A DNA stretch of 64,000 nucleotides from Gimesia benthica (GTDB lineage: Bacteria; Planctomycetota; Planctomycetia; Planctomycetales; Planctomycetaceae), in the NCBI RefSeq assembly GCF_009720525.1, contig NZ_CP043930.1:248001-312000 (forward strand), read 5' to 3'. Under the pieces are notes generated by a model. The model did no database searches. It was not told the DNA's origin and saw nothing but the letters and a program-made list of their open reading frames with translations. Of the stretch, positions 19,074 to 27,734 are shown one piece after another. The position numbers were made by a program, and so were the translations under genes. Numbering within the stretch: position 1 is the first letter of the stretch; every line of letters starts with the position of its first letter.

Positions 19074-20516
19074 ATGCGCTCCGTTCTGTTTTCATTTCTG
19101 ATTGCTCTCAGCTGCCTCCTCTGCCCCGCACAACAGGCGACTCAGGCCGCCTCACAGCCCAATATTCTTTTCCTGTTTACCGACGATCAGGCCCCCTGGG
19201 CACTCGGAAAATCAGGACATCCGCACGCCAAGACCCCCAACATCGATCAGATCTTTCAGAACGGAGCTTACCTGGTCAATTCCTTTACCACGACGCCGGT
19301 CTGCAGTCCTTCGCGGGCCAGCCTGGTCACCAGCCGCTACGGCAGCGAACTGGGCATCACCGACTGGCTGCATCCCCGTACGGAACCGGAACTGGGGCTG
19401 AAAGCAGATACGATCACCTGGGTCAAACTGCTTAACGACGCGGGCTACCGAACTGGTCTGATCGGGAAATGGCACCTGGGGCTGCTCGATCAACAGCATC
19501 CGACGCGCTTCGGATACGATTACTTCATGGGATTTCGCAGCGGAGGCAATGTGCCTAAAGATCCCACGCTCGAAGTGAACGGCAAAGATCAGAAGCTGAA
19601 AGGCCTGCTTCCCGACATCCTCGTCGATGATGCCATTCGTTTCATCAGCCAGGAATCAGACAAACCGTTCCTGCTGTCTCTACACTTCCGCGCGCCACAC
19701 ACTCGCTGGCTGCCGGTCGCCGATGAAGACTGGGCGCCCTTCAAAGACCTGGATCCGCAGATTCCAAACCCTGACTATCCGGACCTGAACACGAAACGGG
19801 TCAAGCAGATGACCCGCGAATACCTGGCGAGCGTGGCCAGTGTGGACCGGAATGTGGGACGCCTGCTGGACAGACTGAAACAATTGAATCTGTCCGAGAA
19901 TACGATCGTGATTTTCTCCAGCGACCATGGCTACAACATGGGACACAACGGCATCTGGCATAAAGGAAACGGGCACTGGGTACTCAACCAGAATCCCCCC
20001 GCCACGAAGAACATTCCCAAGGGGCAGCGGCCTAACATGTACGATAACTCCATCCGCGTTCCTACCGCTGTGCTCTGGCCCGGTGTCACTCAATCCGGAC
20101 AAGTCGTTCAAGGAACCGTCTCGAATCTGGACTGGTTTCCGACACTTCTGGAGATGGCCCAGGTCCCGATTCCCTCAAATCTGACAATTCGTGGCACGAG
20201 TTTTGTGCCCCTGCTGAAAAAAGAAAACGAGAAAGCATGGGACAACGACTTTTACGCGGAGTATAGCACCAGGCATCAGTCACACACCCACATGCGAATG
20301 TACCGCACGCCGGAATGGAAACTGATCCGCGACTTCCTAAACCCTGAAAGAGATGAGCTTTACCATCTAACCACAGATCCACAGGAAGCGATTAATCTCA
20401 TCCAGTCCCAGGATCCGAAGGTCCAGAAAATCCGCGATGAGCTGCACCAGAAGATCCTTTCGAACATGAAATCGATCGACGACTCCGTGCTGCAGCAGGT
20501 CGGGCAGGGCTCCTGA
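19074..20516 (+). CDS. exported Cys-type sulfatase
   Basis: 480 residues with a signal peptide (FSFLIALSCLLCPAQQ) and the sulfatase fold. The metal-binding TDDQ lies near 36-39 and the formylglycine signature CSPSR at 77-81, so activity needs conversion of C77 by a formylglycine-generating enzyme not seen in this window. GKWHLG (about 136) and the late FSSDHGYNMGHNG metal motif are present. It probably removes sulfate from algal or host polysaccharides in the periplasm, like the many sulfatases of marine planctomycetes. AAAGG lies eight bases before the ATG. It stands alone. Confidence 0.92.
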   Translation: MRSVLFSFLIALSCLLCPAQQATQAASQPNILFLFTDDQAPWALGKSGHPHAKTPNIDQIFQNGAYLVNSFTTTPVCSPSRASLVTSRYGSELGITDWLHPRTEPELGLKADTITWVKLLNDAGYRTGLIGKWHLGLLDQQHPTRFGYDYFMGFRSGGNVPKDPTLEVNGKDQKLKGLLPDILVDDAIRFISQESDKPFLLSLHFRAPHTRWLPVADEDWAPFKDLDPQIPNPDYPDLNTKRVKQMTREYLASVASVDRNVGRLLDRLKQLNLSENTIVIFSSDHGYNMGHNGIWHKGNGHWVLNQNPPATKNIPKGQRPNMYDNSIRVPTAVLWPGVTQSGQVVQGTVSNLDWFPTLLEMAQVPIPSNLTIRGTSFVPLLKKENEKAWDNDFYAEYSTRHQSHTHMRMYRTPEWKLIRDFLNPERDELYHLTTDPQEAINLIQSQDPKVQKIRDELHQKILSNMKSIDDSVLQQVGQGS

Positions 20517-20880
20517 ATCGACATTTTTGTAAAAAAGTCAAAACTGCTCTTGCAAGAAAATCCAAACCGATATACATTTCGCGCCAGCAATCAACTACTT
20601 GCCCGGCAGGAGCCGGCCGCATGCTCGCCGCTGGAGGAGCGAGCCCTTCCTATATAAGAGACACATGACAGCAAAATAGTTGCTGAATTGAGTCGAACGA
20701 CTGACTCAATAGTCCTTTTGGTTGCCTGATTCTACCGCCGACACGTATCAGAGTATGTCGGTGCACAGAGCGGAACACAATCGATCCACAGATAGATCGA
20801 GTTGCATCCGTACCCCACCCAGGCAGTGTTCGAGTTGTTTGAAACACGTTCTGTTCCGCATTACAAGAAGGAGTCTTTCA
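20517..20880 (+). promoter_or_regulatory. csrA leader region
   Basis: A 364-base spacer with several short inverted repeats: TTGAGTC/GACTCAA at about 20689-20710, CCGACA/TGTCGG at about 20741-20764 and CGATC/GATCG at about 20783-20800. It ends with AAGGAG at 20868-20873, seven bases before the csrA ATG. The GGA in this ribosome site fits the known autoregulation of csrA in other bacteria, which is an inference here. No ORF is convincing. Confidence 0.4.
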
Positions 20881-21114
20881 ATGTTGGTCTTATCCCGCAA
20901 AGTCAACGAATCCATTCAGATTGGCGACAACATCCAGATTACGATTATCGAAACCCGCAAGGGAACCGTGCGTCTGGGAATTAACGCCCCCCGGGAAATT
21001 CAGATTTCCCGTCCTGAGCAGGTCAAACAGACTGTGACTCAGGAAACCACCACACAGGAAGGAAACCGTGAGAATTCTCAGTTTTCCCTCTCCTTTTGTG
21101 GCACGATTTCCTGA
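20881..21114 (+). CDS. csrA: carbon storage regulator CsrA
   Basis: 77 residues. The conserved core [16 protein letters not shown], then [15 protein letters not shown], is complete, including the RNA-contacting N-terminal strand (L4, R6) and the late IQISRPE. CsrA binds GGA motifs in mRNA leaders and controls translation and stability. The last 20 residues (from about 57) are a Gln/Thr/Ser-rich tail typical of longer orthologs. The frame is open upstream, but the ATG at 20881 begins exactly at the family's N-terminus and has a perfect AAGGAG. No flagellar genes lie nearby, unlike many csrA loci. Confidence 0.95.
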   Translation: MLVLSRKVNESIQIGDNIQITIIETRKGTVRLGINAPREIQISRPEQVKQTVTQETTTQEGNRENSQFSLSFCGTIS

Positions 21115-21477
21115 ACCGGTTTCGCACATCGGACAGCCGGAGGAAGCGCACCCGCGCCTTCCTGCCCCTGTCCGGGCGAAACCCTGACACCACAGCCTGC
21201 CGACATCCCTCCACGACTGAATCCGCCCGCCGGTCTCTCTGAATCCTTTTGAATTTTCCAGGTCCCCCTGTCGGGCTCAACGTACGCGCCGACAGTGGGA
21301 CGGGACCAAGGCAGTAACTCTGGAGAAACAGCTAAACGCATCAATTTCCACTTGTGTGTATCCATGCTCACGGTTAGAATCTAAACAATCCTGCGAAATT
21401 CCTGCATCCCGATACCACAATGTACCCACCAAAGAAATTGACGTTCCCGCCTGTACCCACAAGCCAGAGGTAACTTC
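21115..21477. other. spacer between csrA and DUF1501
   Basis: A 363-base spacer. A minus-strand open stretch exists here, but its composition (Gly/Pro/Arg-rich, no ribosome site) does not look like a gene. I see no hairpin with a T-run. Confidence 0.4.
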
Positions 21478-22878
21478 ATGAGTGCTGACCGTTCTGTTTA
21501 CTGTCCCGGCCCAATGTCACGCCGCAGTTTTCTTCAGGCCGGTTACATGGCACTGGGAGGTCTGGGGCTGGCCGACCTGCTCCGTCAGCGCGTACTGGCT
21601 AATTCACTCAATCCCCAGGCAGGGAACCGGGAAGATACCGCAGTGATTTTCATCTGGCTGCTGGGCGGCCCCAGTCATATGGAAACGTATGACATGAAAC
21701 CCAACGCCCCCAGTGACTATCGCGGACAGCTCAATCCCATCGCCACGCGGGCTCCCGGCATGGAGATCTGCGAGTTGCTTCCGCTGCACGCGAAAGTCGC
21801 GGACAAATTTTCGATCATCCGCTCCATCTCGCATGAAGACTCACAACACGCCCGCGGTTCGGTCCGTTTTCTGAGCGGTCGTAAAACACAGAGCGTTAAT
21901 CCGGTCTCGGAGTTTCCCACCGTCGGTCCTATTGTCGCCAAGATGCGTGAGCACCGTCGCGTCGGCGTACCCAATTATGTCGCCAGCTCTCCACGGGCCT
22001 ACGGGGGTGGCAGTGCCTACCTGGGGGAATCCGCGATGCCCTTTGTCGTAGGCGGGAATCCGGGTGCGCCGGGTTACTCAGTGCCCAACCTCTCGGTTTC
22101 CAACAGTGTCAAAGATCGCCTCGATGACCGGCTGGGACTGCTGCAGTCGTTTGATAACTTCCGCAGAGACGTCGACCTGCACGGTTCCATGCAGGCCCTG
22201 GATAACATCAACGAACAGGCCCTGGGTATGCTCACCAGTGACAAAGCCCGCCAGGCTTTTGATCTGTCACAGGAGAGCGAAGCCACCCGCGACCGTTACG
22301 GCAGACACAAATGGGGTCAGCGGGCGCTACTGGCACGGCGGCTCGTCGAAGCGGGCACCAGCTTCGTCACGATGTATATGAACAACCCCGACATTCCCGG
22401 CACCCAGAAAAACCGCATCCATTCCAACTGGGACATCCACGCTATTAACGGTGACCTGTATTATGACCTGAGCGTGCGGATGCCGCCGTTCGACCGGGCC
22501 GTCTCGGCACTGATTGACGACATTTATGCACGCGGTCTGGATAAGAGAGTCCTGCTGGTCGTCTCAGGAGAATTCGGCCGTACGCCCCGGATTGATGTGA
22601 AACCCGGCACCAAAAGTAAGGTCATGCAACCGGGCCGCGATCACTGGCCGGGAGCGATGTCGGTTCTGGTCTCCGGGGGTGGGGCTCCCATGGGACAGGT
22701 TATCGGCTCAACGACCGCCAAGGGAGAATATGCCAAGGACAACAAGCTGGATCCCAACGACCTGCTGGCCACCGTCTACCATTTCATGGGCATTGATCAG
22801 AACCACGAATTCCTGGACCGCAGCGGCCGCCCTATGCCTATCCTGCCTCATGGTTCACCAATCAAAGAACTGATCTAA
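21478..22878 (+). CDS. DUF1501 family exported protein
   Basis: 466 residues of the DUF1501 family, which has an alkaline-phosphatase/sulfatase-like fold and is greatly expanded in planctomycetes. A twin-arginine-like start ([23 protein letters not shown]) precedes [20 protein letters not shown], a family signature. The late motifs [10 protein letters not shown] and [17 protein letters not shown] are typical. Its catalytic role is unproven. Members usually follow a PSD1/DUF1549-DUF1553 gene; here none is adjacent, in contrast to the pair at 59688-64000. Confidence 0.9.
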   Translation: MSADRSVYCPGPMSRRSFLQAGYMALGGLGLADLLRQRVLANSLNPQAGNREDTAVIFIWLLGGPSHMETYDMKPNAPSDYRGQLNPIATRAPGMEICELLPLHAKVADKFSIIRSISHEDSQHARGSVRFLSGRKTQSVNPVSEFPTVGPIVAKMREHRRVGVPNYVASSPRAYGGGSAYLGESAMPFVVGGNPGAPGYSVPNLSVSNSVKDRLDDRLGLLQSFDNFRRDVDLHGSMQALDNINEQALGMLTSDKARQAFDLSQESEATRDRYGRHKWGQRALLARRLVEAGTSFVTMYMNNPDIPGTQKNRIHSNWDIHAINGDLYYDLSVRMPPFDRAVSALIDDIYARGLDKRVLLVVSGEFGRTPRIDVKPGTKSKVMQPGRDHWPGAMSVLVSGGGAPMGQVIGSTTAKGEYAKDNKLDPNDLLATVYHFMGIDQNHEFLDRSGRPMPILPHGSPIKELI

Positions 22879-23018
22879 GCTGGCACGTTCAGTTGCATTT
22901 TCCGACGCCAGAGGATAAATCTGCTCTGGAATTTCTACAGGCCGTCTGTCAAAATTCCCACAGGCCCCACTATCAGGTTGAGGGCCTGACTGATTTCCCC
23001 ATCGATCAGGTTAAGAGC

Positions 23019-23264
23019 ATGAAACGACTCACAGTAAAACAGCAGGCGATCCTCAGTTTCATCCGCGTTTACCGAGCCAGAGCAGGGGCCGCCCCCACCG
23101 TACGGGAAATCGGCGCCGCCTTCGGCATCAGATCTACCAACGGCGTTGTCGACCATCTCAAAGCCCTGGAACACAAAGGCCGACTCAAACGCATCGGCAC
23201 CATGCCCCGCGGCATCGAAGTCATCGAAAACCTGCGCATGCGATTTTCAGGAACCGTTTCCTGA
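23019..23264 (+). CDS. solo LexA-type winged-helix DNA-binding protein
   Basis: 81 residues matching only the N-terminal DNA-binding domain of Lex[54 protein letters not shown]. The recognition helix region is intact. The self-cleaving S24 peptidase domain is absent: the frame stops after a short basic end. It could be a stand-alone repressor or a competitor of full LexA. The upstream open frame is longer, but the ATG at 23019 gives the canonical start. Its own regulation is unclear. Confidence 0.8.
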   Translation: MKRLTVKQQAILSFIRVYRARAGAAPTVREIGAAFGIRSTNGVVDHLKALEHKGRLKRIGTMPRGIEVIENLRMRFSGTVS

Positions 23265-23289
23265 AGGTAGCCAACCAACTGCCGACAGA

Positions 23290-23694
23290 TCAACGTTTGG
23301 GTTCAGTCATCCCGGCATCGAGAACACAAAACGTCTGCAGGACAAGACCAGGGGCAAGGTAAGCCGCATAACCAAGCACAATGAAGACAAACCATAATAC
23401 AGCTCGCAGATATTGCCCCTTGTAAAGTTGGCCCAGTCCCGGGAAGCAACCTGCCAGAATCATCGCCAGCAGTGGATTCCATTTTCTTGAATAAGGGCTG
23501 GTCTCCGCATGCGGGGACTCTTCAAGATCGGCTCTCGGGAGGTCATCCCGTGCGCGAGGCGGTTGAGGAAAGCTCCCATCCTCATAGGGAATATCTATTT
23601 CATTATTACATCCCAGGCAAAACCCCGGTTGACCTGCAGCAGTATTGGGTACTTTGATGTATTTTCCACACAGGGGACATTTAAATTCGATCAT
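23290..23694 (-). CDS. zinc-ribbon protein with TM2-like membrane hairpin
   Basis: 134 residues from the chosen ATG (MIEFKCPLC). The N-terminal zinc ribbon has two CxxC knuckles (CPLC at about 6-9 and CLGC at about 26-29). A polar linker rich in Asp/Glu/Pro follows, then two hydrophobic helices around GCFPGLGQLYKGQY, which matches the TM2-like GxGxxYxG pattern. It is a small membrane protein with a cytoplasmic zinc head; the function is unknown. The frame is open 22 codons upstream without a clear ribosome site. Confidence 0.65.
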   Translation of the reverse strand: MIEFKCPLCGKYIKVPNTAAGQPGFCLGCNNEIDIPYEDGSFPQPPRARDDLPRADLEESPHAETSPYSRKWNPLLAMILAGCFPGLGQLYKGQYLRAVLWFVFIVLGYAAYLAPGLVLQTFCVLDAGMTEPKR

Positions 23695-23956
23695 CTGAGT
23701 TTCTGGTCTAAGCGTGCCTGCTTTCCCATTCCGTATTCTACCTGAACTATACATAACCAAAGGCCATTGTAATCACAAGCAGAGAATGGTCTTTCAGATC
23801 TACGGCTTGCCAATAAAGGTGGTTGACATTCAGGAGGTCAGGCTCATTAATTGTTGGACGCAATGCAATTAATATCCCCCTGAGCAGTCTGACTTCACAC
23901 ACCGCCAGTCCGCTACCGCTCAGCCCACCCGGCAGCATATTCAGGAAAATCAGGTC

Positions 23957-24334
23957 ATGACCAAACAGGCCCCGTGCAGCCGGACACTGCTGACTGTTCA
24001 GATTCTGCTCACCACCCTCACTGGTGTATTTACTTTACTCGCGTGGTTGAACGACATCGGTCCCTACTGGAGACTCTATGCCGGCCTGTTCGCAGGCAGC
24101 ATGACAGCGCTCATCTTTCGCTCAGGGTGGCTCATTCCGTGTACTGTTTGCAGCACACTCTTTGGAATATTTATCGATCCCCCGATCAAAAGTGGCCTGA
24201 TCGATGCCCAAATGTGGCAGACGGTATCGAATCTCTGGAGTGGTGTAATCGCCGGGCTGGTGCTTGGAGTCACTATAGAGATCACATTGAAAACATCAGA
24301 TGACGAGCACACCAGCGTTGAAGATTCCACATAA
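23957..24334 (+). CDS. small four-helix membrane protein, unknown function
   Basis: 125 residues with about four predicted membrane helices (13-28, 37-52, 58-72, 94-110) and a short acidic tail. I do not recognise the family. The ATG has a modest upstream CAGG. It lies between the zinc-ribbon gene (divergent) and the tRNA (convergent). Confidence 0.55.
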   Translation: MTKQAPCSRTLLTVQILLTTLTGVFTLLAWLNDIGPYWRLYAGLFAGSMTALIFRSGWLIPCTVCSTLFGIFIDPPIKSGLIDAQMWQTVSNLWSGVIAGLVLGVTIEITLKTSDDEHTSVEDST

Positions 24335-24455
24335 CACAACGATGGCCGTCAATCGCTCGCTCGGGAAGATTCAGAAGGGGATGTCGGGAGAGAAGGTGCA
24401 GGGCAGTTATGGCCCTTCCTCAATCAGCCCCGTAAGCAGCGGGACAGAAGCAGAG

Positions 24456-24529
24456 TACCCCCGGCTGGGCTCGAACCAGCAACCTCTGGCTTCGGAAGCC
24501 AGCACTCTATCCAATTGAGCTACGGGGGC
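24456..24529 (-). tRNA. tRNA-Arg (anticodon CCG)
   Basis: A full 74-base cloverleaf: acceptor GCCCCCG with CGGGGGT (a G-U pair at 1-72), D stem GCTC, anticodon stem CTGGC/GCCAG with loop TTCCGAA (anticodon CCG, reading CGG), T stem GCTGG/CCAGC with TTCGAGC, and discriminator A. CCA is not encoded. Confidence 0.95.
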
Positions 24530-24832
24530 CTGTTGCGCCAGGTAGACATTTCAACACGTCCACCAGCGAAAAATGGTGCGGAAATCGTTCTAAAACCGCC
24601 TTAGAACTGATTTACCGCGTCTGATGCAATCCTACAAGGATCAGGGGCAAAATTTTGGCAGTCTCTGCCAAGACAGGCTGCCCACTCCCTTGTATTCTCA
24701 CCTGATCTACATAATAACTATGCGAAATCTTAACGATAGTTTCACATTCATCAAGACATACGAACACGATTAAACACTCCCGTTTTGCAGAAAAAGGGGA
24801 GTGAGACATCAACCACAGGGTCCAGAAACAAC
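24530..24832. other. spacer between tRNA and phosphate transporter
   Basis: About 300 bases holding the minus-strand tRNA promoter and the plus-strand promoter of the transporter. An AAGGGGAG stretch lies at about 24793-24801, too far from the chosen ATG to be its ribosome site. Nothing else is seen. Confidence 0.4.
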
Positions 24833-26497
24833 ATGTTTGAAATGACGACCACCCTCATTGGCGGTCTGGGAATTTTCCTCCTGGGAATGAAGTACATGTC
24901 CCAGGGTCTTCAATCTATTGCAGGAGCCAGTTTGAAACGGCTGATTGGTGCCGTCACTAACAACCGGCTGCTGGCAACAGTTGTGGGCTTCTTGGTCACG
25001 GTTCTCGTTCAGTCCAGTTCTGTGACAACCGTGATGACAGTCGGGTTCGTCAATGGCGGCCTGATGTCACTGACACAGGCGATTGGTGTAATCATGGGCG
25101 CCAACGTCGGTACGACCGTTACCGGCTGGATTCTGGTGCTGAAGATCGGTAAGTACGGTCTCCCCATGCTGGGAATCGCAGCGTTCGTCTATCTGTTTTC
25201 CAAGAATGAACGACTGCGATACGTGGCCCTGGCGATCATGGGGGTCGGTATGGTCTTCTTCGGCTTACAGCTCATGAAAGAGTCTTGTAAGTTCATTCAT
25301 GAGATGCCCGAGTTCCGCCAGTGGTTTCTGCACTTCCAGGCAGATACGTTCCTGGGCGTCTTCCAGTGTATGCTGGTTGGCTGCATTCTGACTGTGCTTG
25401 TGCAGTCCTCTTCTGCAACCCTGGGAATTACGATCTCCCTGGCATCCAGTGGTCTGATTCCCTTCGAAACGGCAGCAGCCCTCGTCCTGGGAGAAAACAT
25501 TGGGACTACGGTTACCGCTCTGCTGGCTTCAATCGGTACCACAACGAATGCCCGTCGTGCCGCTTACTTCCATTTCCTGTTCAATATCGGCGGCGTACTC
25601 TGGATTTCCACAATCTTCTTCTGGTATGTCAAATTCATTCCCTGGTTGATTGACGTCGATGTGACTAAAGAGGTCGTGGTTAACGGCGAAGTGACCTTTC
25701 CGGAAACCGTCAAAGCCATCGCGGCCACCCATTCGGTGTTCAACATTCTGAATACGCTGGTTTTCCTCCCCTTCGCGGGCAATATCGCCACGCTGCTCAC
25801 CAAGGTCGTCAGGGACAAACCGCAGGAAATTTCCCACCTGACCAGCCTGGACATCCGCATTCTGGAAACTCCGGTGCTGGCAATCGAACAGTCACGGGGC
25901 GAAGTGCTCAAAATGGGCCGGCTCTGTGATGAAATGGTACAGATGCTGAAACGGATCCTTTCCCAGGACACGCCTGACCCACTGGAAGTAGAAGTCCTCT
26001 TTCAGCACGAGGAAGAGTTGGACCGGATGCAGGATGAAATCACCAGTTACATCACGCATCTGCTGGCGATGGATCTCTCCCAGGAAGTCATTGCCCAGGG
26101 CCGTTGCCAGTTGAGAATGGCGGATGAATACGAATCGATCAGCGACTATCTGCAGCGGATTGCCAAATTCCGGCTTAAACTGAAAAAGCAGGGCCGAAGT
26201 TTCGACGAATCGCATAACGATTCCCTGCTTGAAGTGCTGACGATGGTCGAACACCAGTTGCATCAGGTGACTGAGGCTTATCAACACGAAAACCGGGACA
26301 TTGTGGATTCGACCGTGCACTCCGGCAATGAGATCAAAAACAAAGTCAAGTCGCTCTCCAAGGAGCACCTGGACTACCTTTCCGAGGAGAAGGTCGATCC
26401 CTATATCAACGTCTCTTACACTTCCACACTGAATGCGATGCGGCGTGTCCGGGATCACATCATCAACCTGGCCGAAGCCATGGCTGGCGAAAAGTAA
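24833..26497 (+). CDS. Na+/phosphate cotransporter family protein with PhoU-like domain
   Basis: 554 residues. The N-terminal half has two inverted membrane repeats, each with a QSSS motif (QSSSVTT near 60, QSSSATLG near 200) and a GANVGTT/GENIGTT partner, diagnostic of the NptA/PNaS family. The C-terminal 200 residues are helical and PhoU-like (VLKMGRLCDEMVQMLKRIL and on). It would import phosphate with sodium at the inner membrane. An in-frame TTG 48 bases upstream is possible; the ATG is preferred because the first helix then begins normally. It stands alone. Confidence 0.9.
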   Translation: MFEMTTTLIGGLGIFLLGMKYMSQGLQSIAGASLKRLIGAVTNNRLLATVVGFLVTVLVQSSSVTTVMTVGFVNGGLMSLTQAIGVIMGANVGTTVTGWILVLKIGKYGLPMLGIAAFVYLFSKNERLRYVALAIMGVGMVFFGLQLMKESCKFIHEMPEFRQWFLHFQADTFLGVFQCMLVGCILTVLVQSSSATLGITISLASSGLIPFETAAALVLGENIGTTVTALLASIGTTTNARRAAYFHFLFNIGGVLWISTIFFWYVKFIPWLIDVDVTKEVVVNGEVTFPETVKAIAATHSVFNILNTLVFLPFAGNIATLLTKVVRDKPQEISHLTSLDIRILETPVLAIEQSRGEVLKMGRLCDEMVQMLKRILSQDTPDPLEVEVLFQHEEELDRMQDEITSYITHLLAMDLSQEVIAQGRCQLRMADEYESISDYLQRIAKFRLKLKKQGRSFDESHNDSLLEVLTMVEHQLHQVTEAYQHENRDIVDSTVHSGNEIKNKVKSLSKEHLDYLSEEKVDPYINVSYTSTLNAMRRVRDHIINLAEAMAGEK

Positions 26498-26503
26498 TCA
26501 GCG

Positions 26504-27604
26504 TCAGTCGAGCACGCAGGCAAACTCCCGCATATTGGCATGCACGACCGGTTGCGGGCAGGACCAGACCAGGAAGAACATCGCCTCACGAATCGCCCGT
26601 TCTGCGGGATGCCCTTTGACAAAACCCGCTCCTTTCACAGCGGCCAGCAGCGCCTGTGAAGACCGCAGCACCAGCGAATTCGATCGCTCGCGGATTTTCT
26701 CAGAGAACGTACCGTTCAAGGTTCCTGCTTCCAGGGTCTCGAACATCTCGCGATAAATTCCCGCGCATTCTGCGTGCAGGGGTTCATAGATCTCGAGCAG
26801 ATCTGTACGTTTTTCTGTTTCTTCCTGCAAATGGGCGATCGCCCGTCGTGCCACTCCCAGTGCGAGGGCAGAGGTCGTCAGCGAGCCGGCGCCTCCCTGG
26901 CCATCGGGGCGTTTCATCACCTGTTCTACAGGACCTGCAATCAGGTGTTCTGAGGGAATCTGTACCTGGTTCAGTTTGACCGCCCCTGTATGGGATCCGG
27001 TCATCGAGAGCATCTCGATCGGAGACTGCGGGTCTACGCCGTTCGCCTTCGTATCGACGAGTGCCAGAATCTGGGTTCCGTCTTCGCAGACGCCACCGGT
27101 CACAATGTAGTCGGCGTGGACGGCCCCGGTGACCCAGGGAACGAAACCATCGAGAATCCAGCCGTTATCGTACGAATGCGCACTCACGGTTGGCTTCTTT
27201 AAATGCTGGCGAGAAGTCGTCAAATGTGAAATTCCGACGGTGGCGAACTTCGTTCCGTTGACCAGTTCCTGAAATACGGTGGTTTTGAAATCAGTATCCG
27301 AGGACCAGTTGATCCGCTGGCAGGCTGCATTGAACTGGGTCAGCACGAATGTCGTCGTGAGGCAGGCTTCTGCCAGGCGAATATAACCATAGGTCATTTC
27401 AAGTGAGTCAAAATCTGCTCCCCCAAACTCAACAGGTACATTCCAGCCCAGGACACCAGCCTCTTTCAGAGCGTTCCAGGCTTCTGCAGGCCAGTTCAAC
27501 TCGGCCTCCGCACCAGTGGCCAGTTGGGCCAGGGTGGCGGTCAGTTGTTCAAATTCCTCGGTAAACCGTGAGGGAGGGTTCCCGTTCGCTAAATCAGCAG
27601 ACAT
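26504..27604 (-). CDS. acyl-CoA dehydrogenase family protein
   Basis: 366 residues of the flavin-dependent acyl-CoA dehydrogenase fold: an N-terminal helical domain (10-110), a middle beta domain (about 115-215, TVGISHLTTSRQHLKK, GFVPWVTGAVHADYIVTGG) and a C-terminal helical domain. The middle-domain WVTGAxxADY signature is clear. The C-terminal catalytic base is not obvious, and the protein ends earlier than typical (family about 380-400). The substrate is unknown. It converges with the phosphate transporter with only six bases between stops. Confidence 0.8.
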   Translation of the reverse strand: MSADLANGNPPSRFTEEFEQLTATLAQLATGAEAELNWPAEAWNALKEAGVLGWNVPVEFGGADFDSLEMTYGYIRLAEACLTTTFVLTQFNAACQRINWSSDTDFKTTVFQELVNGTKFATVGISHLTTSRQHLKKPTVSAHSYDNGWILDGFVPWVTGAVHADYIVTGGVCEDGTQILALVDTKANGVDPQSPIEMLSMTGSHTGAVKLNQVQIPSEHLIAGPVEQVMKRPDGQGGAGSLTTSALALGVARRAIAHLQEETEKRTDLLEIYEPLHAECAGIYREMFETLEAGTLNGTFSEKIRERSNSLVLRSSQALLAAVKGAGFVKGHPAERAIREAMFFLVWSCPQPVVHANMREFACVLD

Positions 27605-27655
27605 CAGATCACTCGTACTTGATAGAATTAAAAACCGTTTCGTAATACACAGTTT

Positions 27656-27689
27656 ATAAAAAAAGCCTCATACTCGAAAGTATGAGGCT
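27656..27689 (-). terminator. intrinsic terminator of the YTV gene
   Basis: A perfect 11-bp stem, AGCCTCATACT with AGTATGAGGCT, and a 4-base loop, followed on the minus strand by seven T. It lies 46 bases beyond the stop of the YTV gene. Confidence 0.92.
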
Positions 27690-27734
27690 GATTTCGACTA
27701 TCGCAGTCTGCAGGGTGATACTCCTGCAGTGCAA

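Noticed and set aside
21078..21371. A minus-strand open frame of 97 codons downstream of csrA
   Set aside because: Gly/Arg/Pro-rich, overlaps the csrA 3' end, no ribosome site and no recognisable motif.
22879..22896. A sigma-54-like promoter TGGCACG...TTGCA before the solo LexA gene
   Set aside because: GG and GC are separated by 11 bases, not the required 10, so sigma-54 binding is unlikely.
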